In this document: positions 51,894 through 52,175 of the stretch, piece after piece | How the letters are laid out: every line of letters begins with the position of its first letter | Position numbering within the stretch: position 1 is the stretch's first letter | From: Sphingomonadales bacterium BRH_c3 | GTDB taxonomy: Bacteria > Pseudomonadota > Alphaproteobacteria > Sphingomonadales > Sphingomonadaceae | Direction: 5' to 3' | Assembly: GCA_001515985.1 (NCBI GenBank) | Contig: LOET01000008.1 | Location: forward strand, 1 to 52,175 | Length of the DNA: 52,175 nt | Notes under the pieces: model-generated | What the model saw: the letters and a program-made list of their open reading frames with translations, nothing else | What the model was told of the DNA's origin: nothing | Databases searched by the model: none | Program-made: the position numbers and the translations under genes

Positions 51894-52175
51894 CTAGCGT
51901 ACGCCCAGCGCCTGCGCCTCGCGTCGCAGCCGGTTTTCATCTTGCGGGTTGGTGCGCAACGCCGCTGCCAGCGCCTCACGCGCCAGATCAGGTTGCTCAA
52001 GCGTCATCCGGCTCCGCATCAGCATAACCCAGCCCGCGACATCCTTTGGGTTTGCGTCCAATCGCTGCTCGAGCCGTTCGACCATGCCCTCGGCCATAGC
52101 GCGCTGCTCGCTCGGCGGGATTGACCCGGCGGCCGCCAGCTCCGCCTGCGTCGGCCCGCGCGGGGCAGCGCCTGT
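51894..52175 (-). CDS. ccmI: CcmI-like cytochrome c biogenesis protein, C-terminal fragment (cut by the right edge)
   Basis: The last 93 residues of a minus-strand gene whose start lies outside the window. A TPR-like helical repeat reads MVERLEQRLDANPKDVAGWV, MLMRSRMTLEQPDLAREAL, and the frame ends in ALGVR. The MVERLxxRLxxxPxDxxGWxxLxRS pattern is characteristic of the C-terminal domain of CcmI/CycH, which presents apocytochrome c to the haem lyase. A general TPR protein cannot be excluded from this fragment. Confidence 0.65.
   Translation of the reverse strand, partial: TGAAPRGPTQAELAAAGSIPPSEQRAMAEGMVERLEQRLDANPKDVAGWVMLMRSRMTLEQPDLAREALAAALRTNPQDENRLRREAQALGVR

Overview
The window looks like a chromosomal segment of a GC-rich alphaproteobacterium, most likely a member of the Sphingomonadales (Erythrobacter/Novosphingobium-like). 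This is an inference from TonB-dependent receptors paired with LacI regulators and MFS permeases, a GumB-type exopolysaccharide exporter, a GH68 sucrose enzyme and general protein style. No 16S rRNA or other phylogenetic marker is present. I saw no tRNA, rRNA, CRISPR array or intact insertion sequence.

Left region (1-8176), probable sulfoquinovoside (plant/cyanobacterial sulfolipid head-group) utilisation locus. A minus-strand operon encodes a GH31 enzyme carrying the full K-E-R-W-Y signature of Agrobacterium-type sulfoquinovosidases, a LacI regulator, and the first 30 residues of an aldo/keto reductase cut by the window edge; each gene overlaps the next by ATGA. Divergently transcribed are a TonB-dependent receptor, an MFS permease of the organic-anion type and a YeiH-family putative sulfate/sulfite exporter. 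Together they would import a sulfoquinovoside through both membranes, hydrolyse it in the cytoplasm, reduce an oxidised sugar after desulfonation, and expel the released sulfur oxyanion. The desulfonating enzyme itself is not in the window.

Second region (8284-15387), sucrose locus. An MFS sucrose-type symporter and a LacI regulator (minus) diverge from a TonB-dependent receptor, a leaderless GH68 enzyme and a ROK fructokinase (plus). Two LacI-type operators lie in the divergent promoter. A strong terminator separates the receptor gene from the enzyme genes.

Spacer (15388-19177): a 459-bp stretch without a recognisable gene, a PilZ-domain protein, a small coiled-coil protein, a SleB-type cell-wall hydrolase and a LuxR-type response regulator.

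Exopolysaccharide region (19425-48093), Wzx/Wzy-type. It holds a short lipoprotein export protein (GumB-like), a priming sugar-phosphate transferase, an outer-membrane beta-barrel, a Wzc-like tyrosine kinase, a polymerase, a flippase, glycosyltransferases (GT2 x2, GT4 x2, GT8 and a GINT1-like protein) and a CDP-sugar module (RfbF, an SDR enzyme and two C-methyltransferase-type enzymes). It also holds a pyruvyl transferase, a membrane-anchored aspartyl/asparaginyl hydroxylase, a GH16 lipoprotein, two FemAB-like acyltransferases and a proline-dehydrogenase-like protein. A degenerate GIY-YIG protein and an AT-rich segment in the middle suggest modular, partly transferred assembly.

Right end (48284-52175), core metabolism: an L-2-hydroxyglutarate-oxidase-like flavoprotein, a small membrane protein, NADP-type glutamate dehydrogenase, a stand-alone Pycsar-effector-like membrane protein and the C-terminal end of a CcmI-like protein cut by the window edge.
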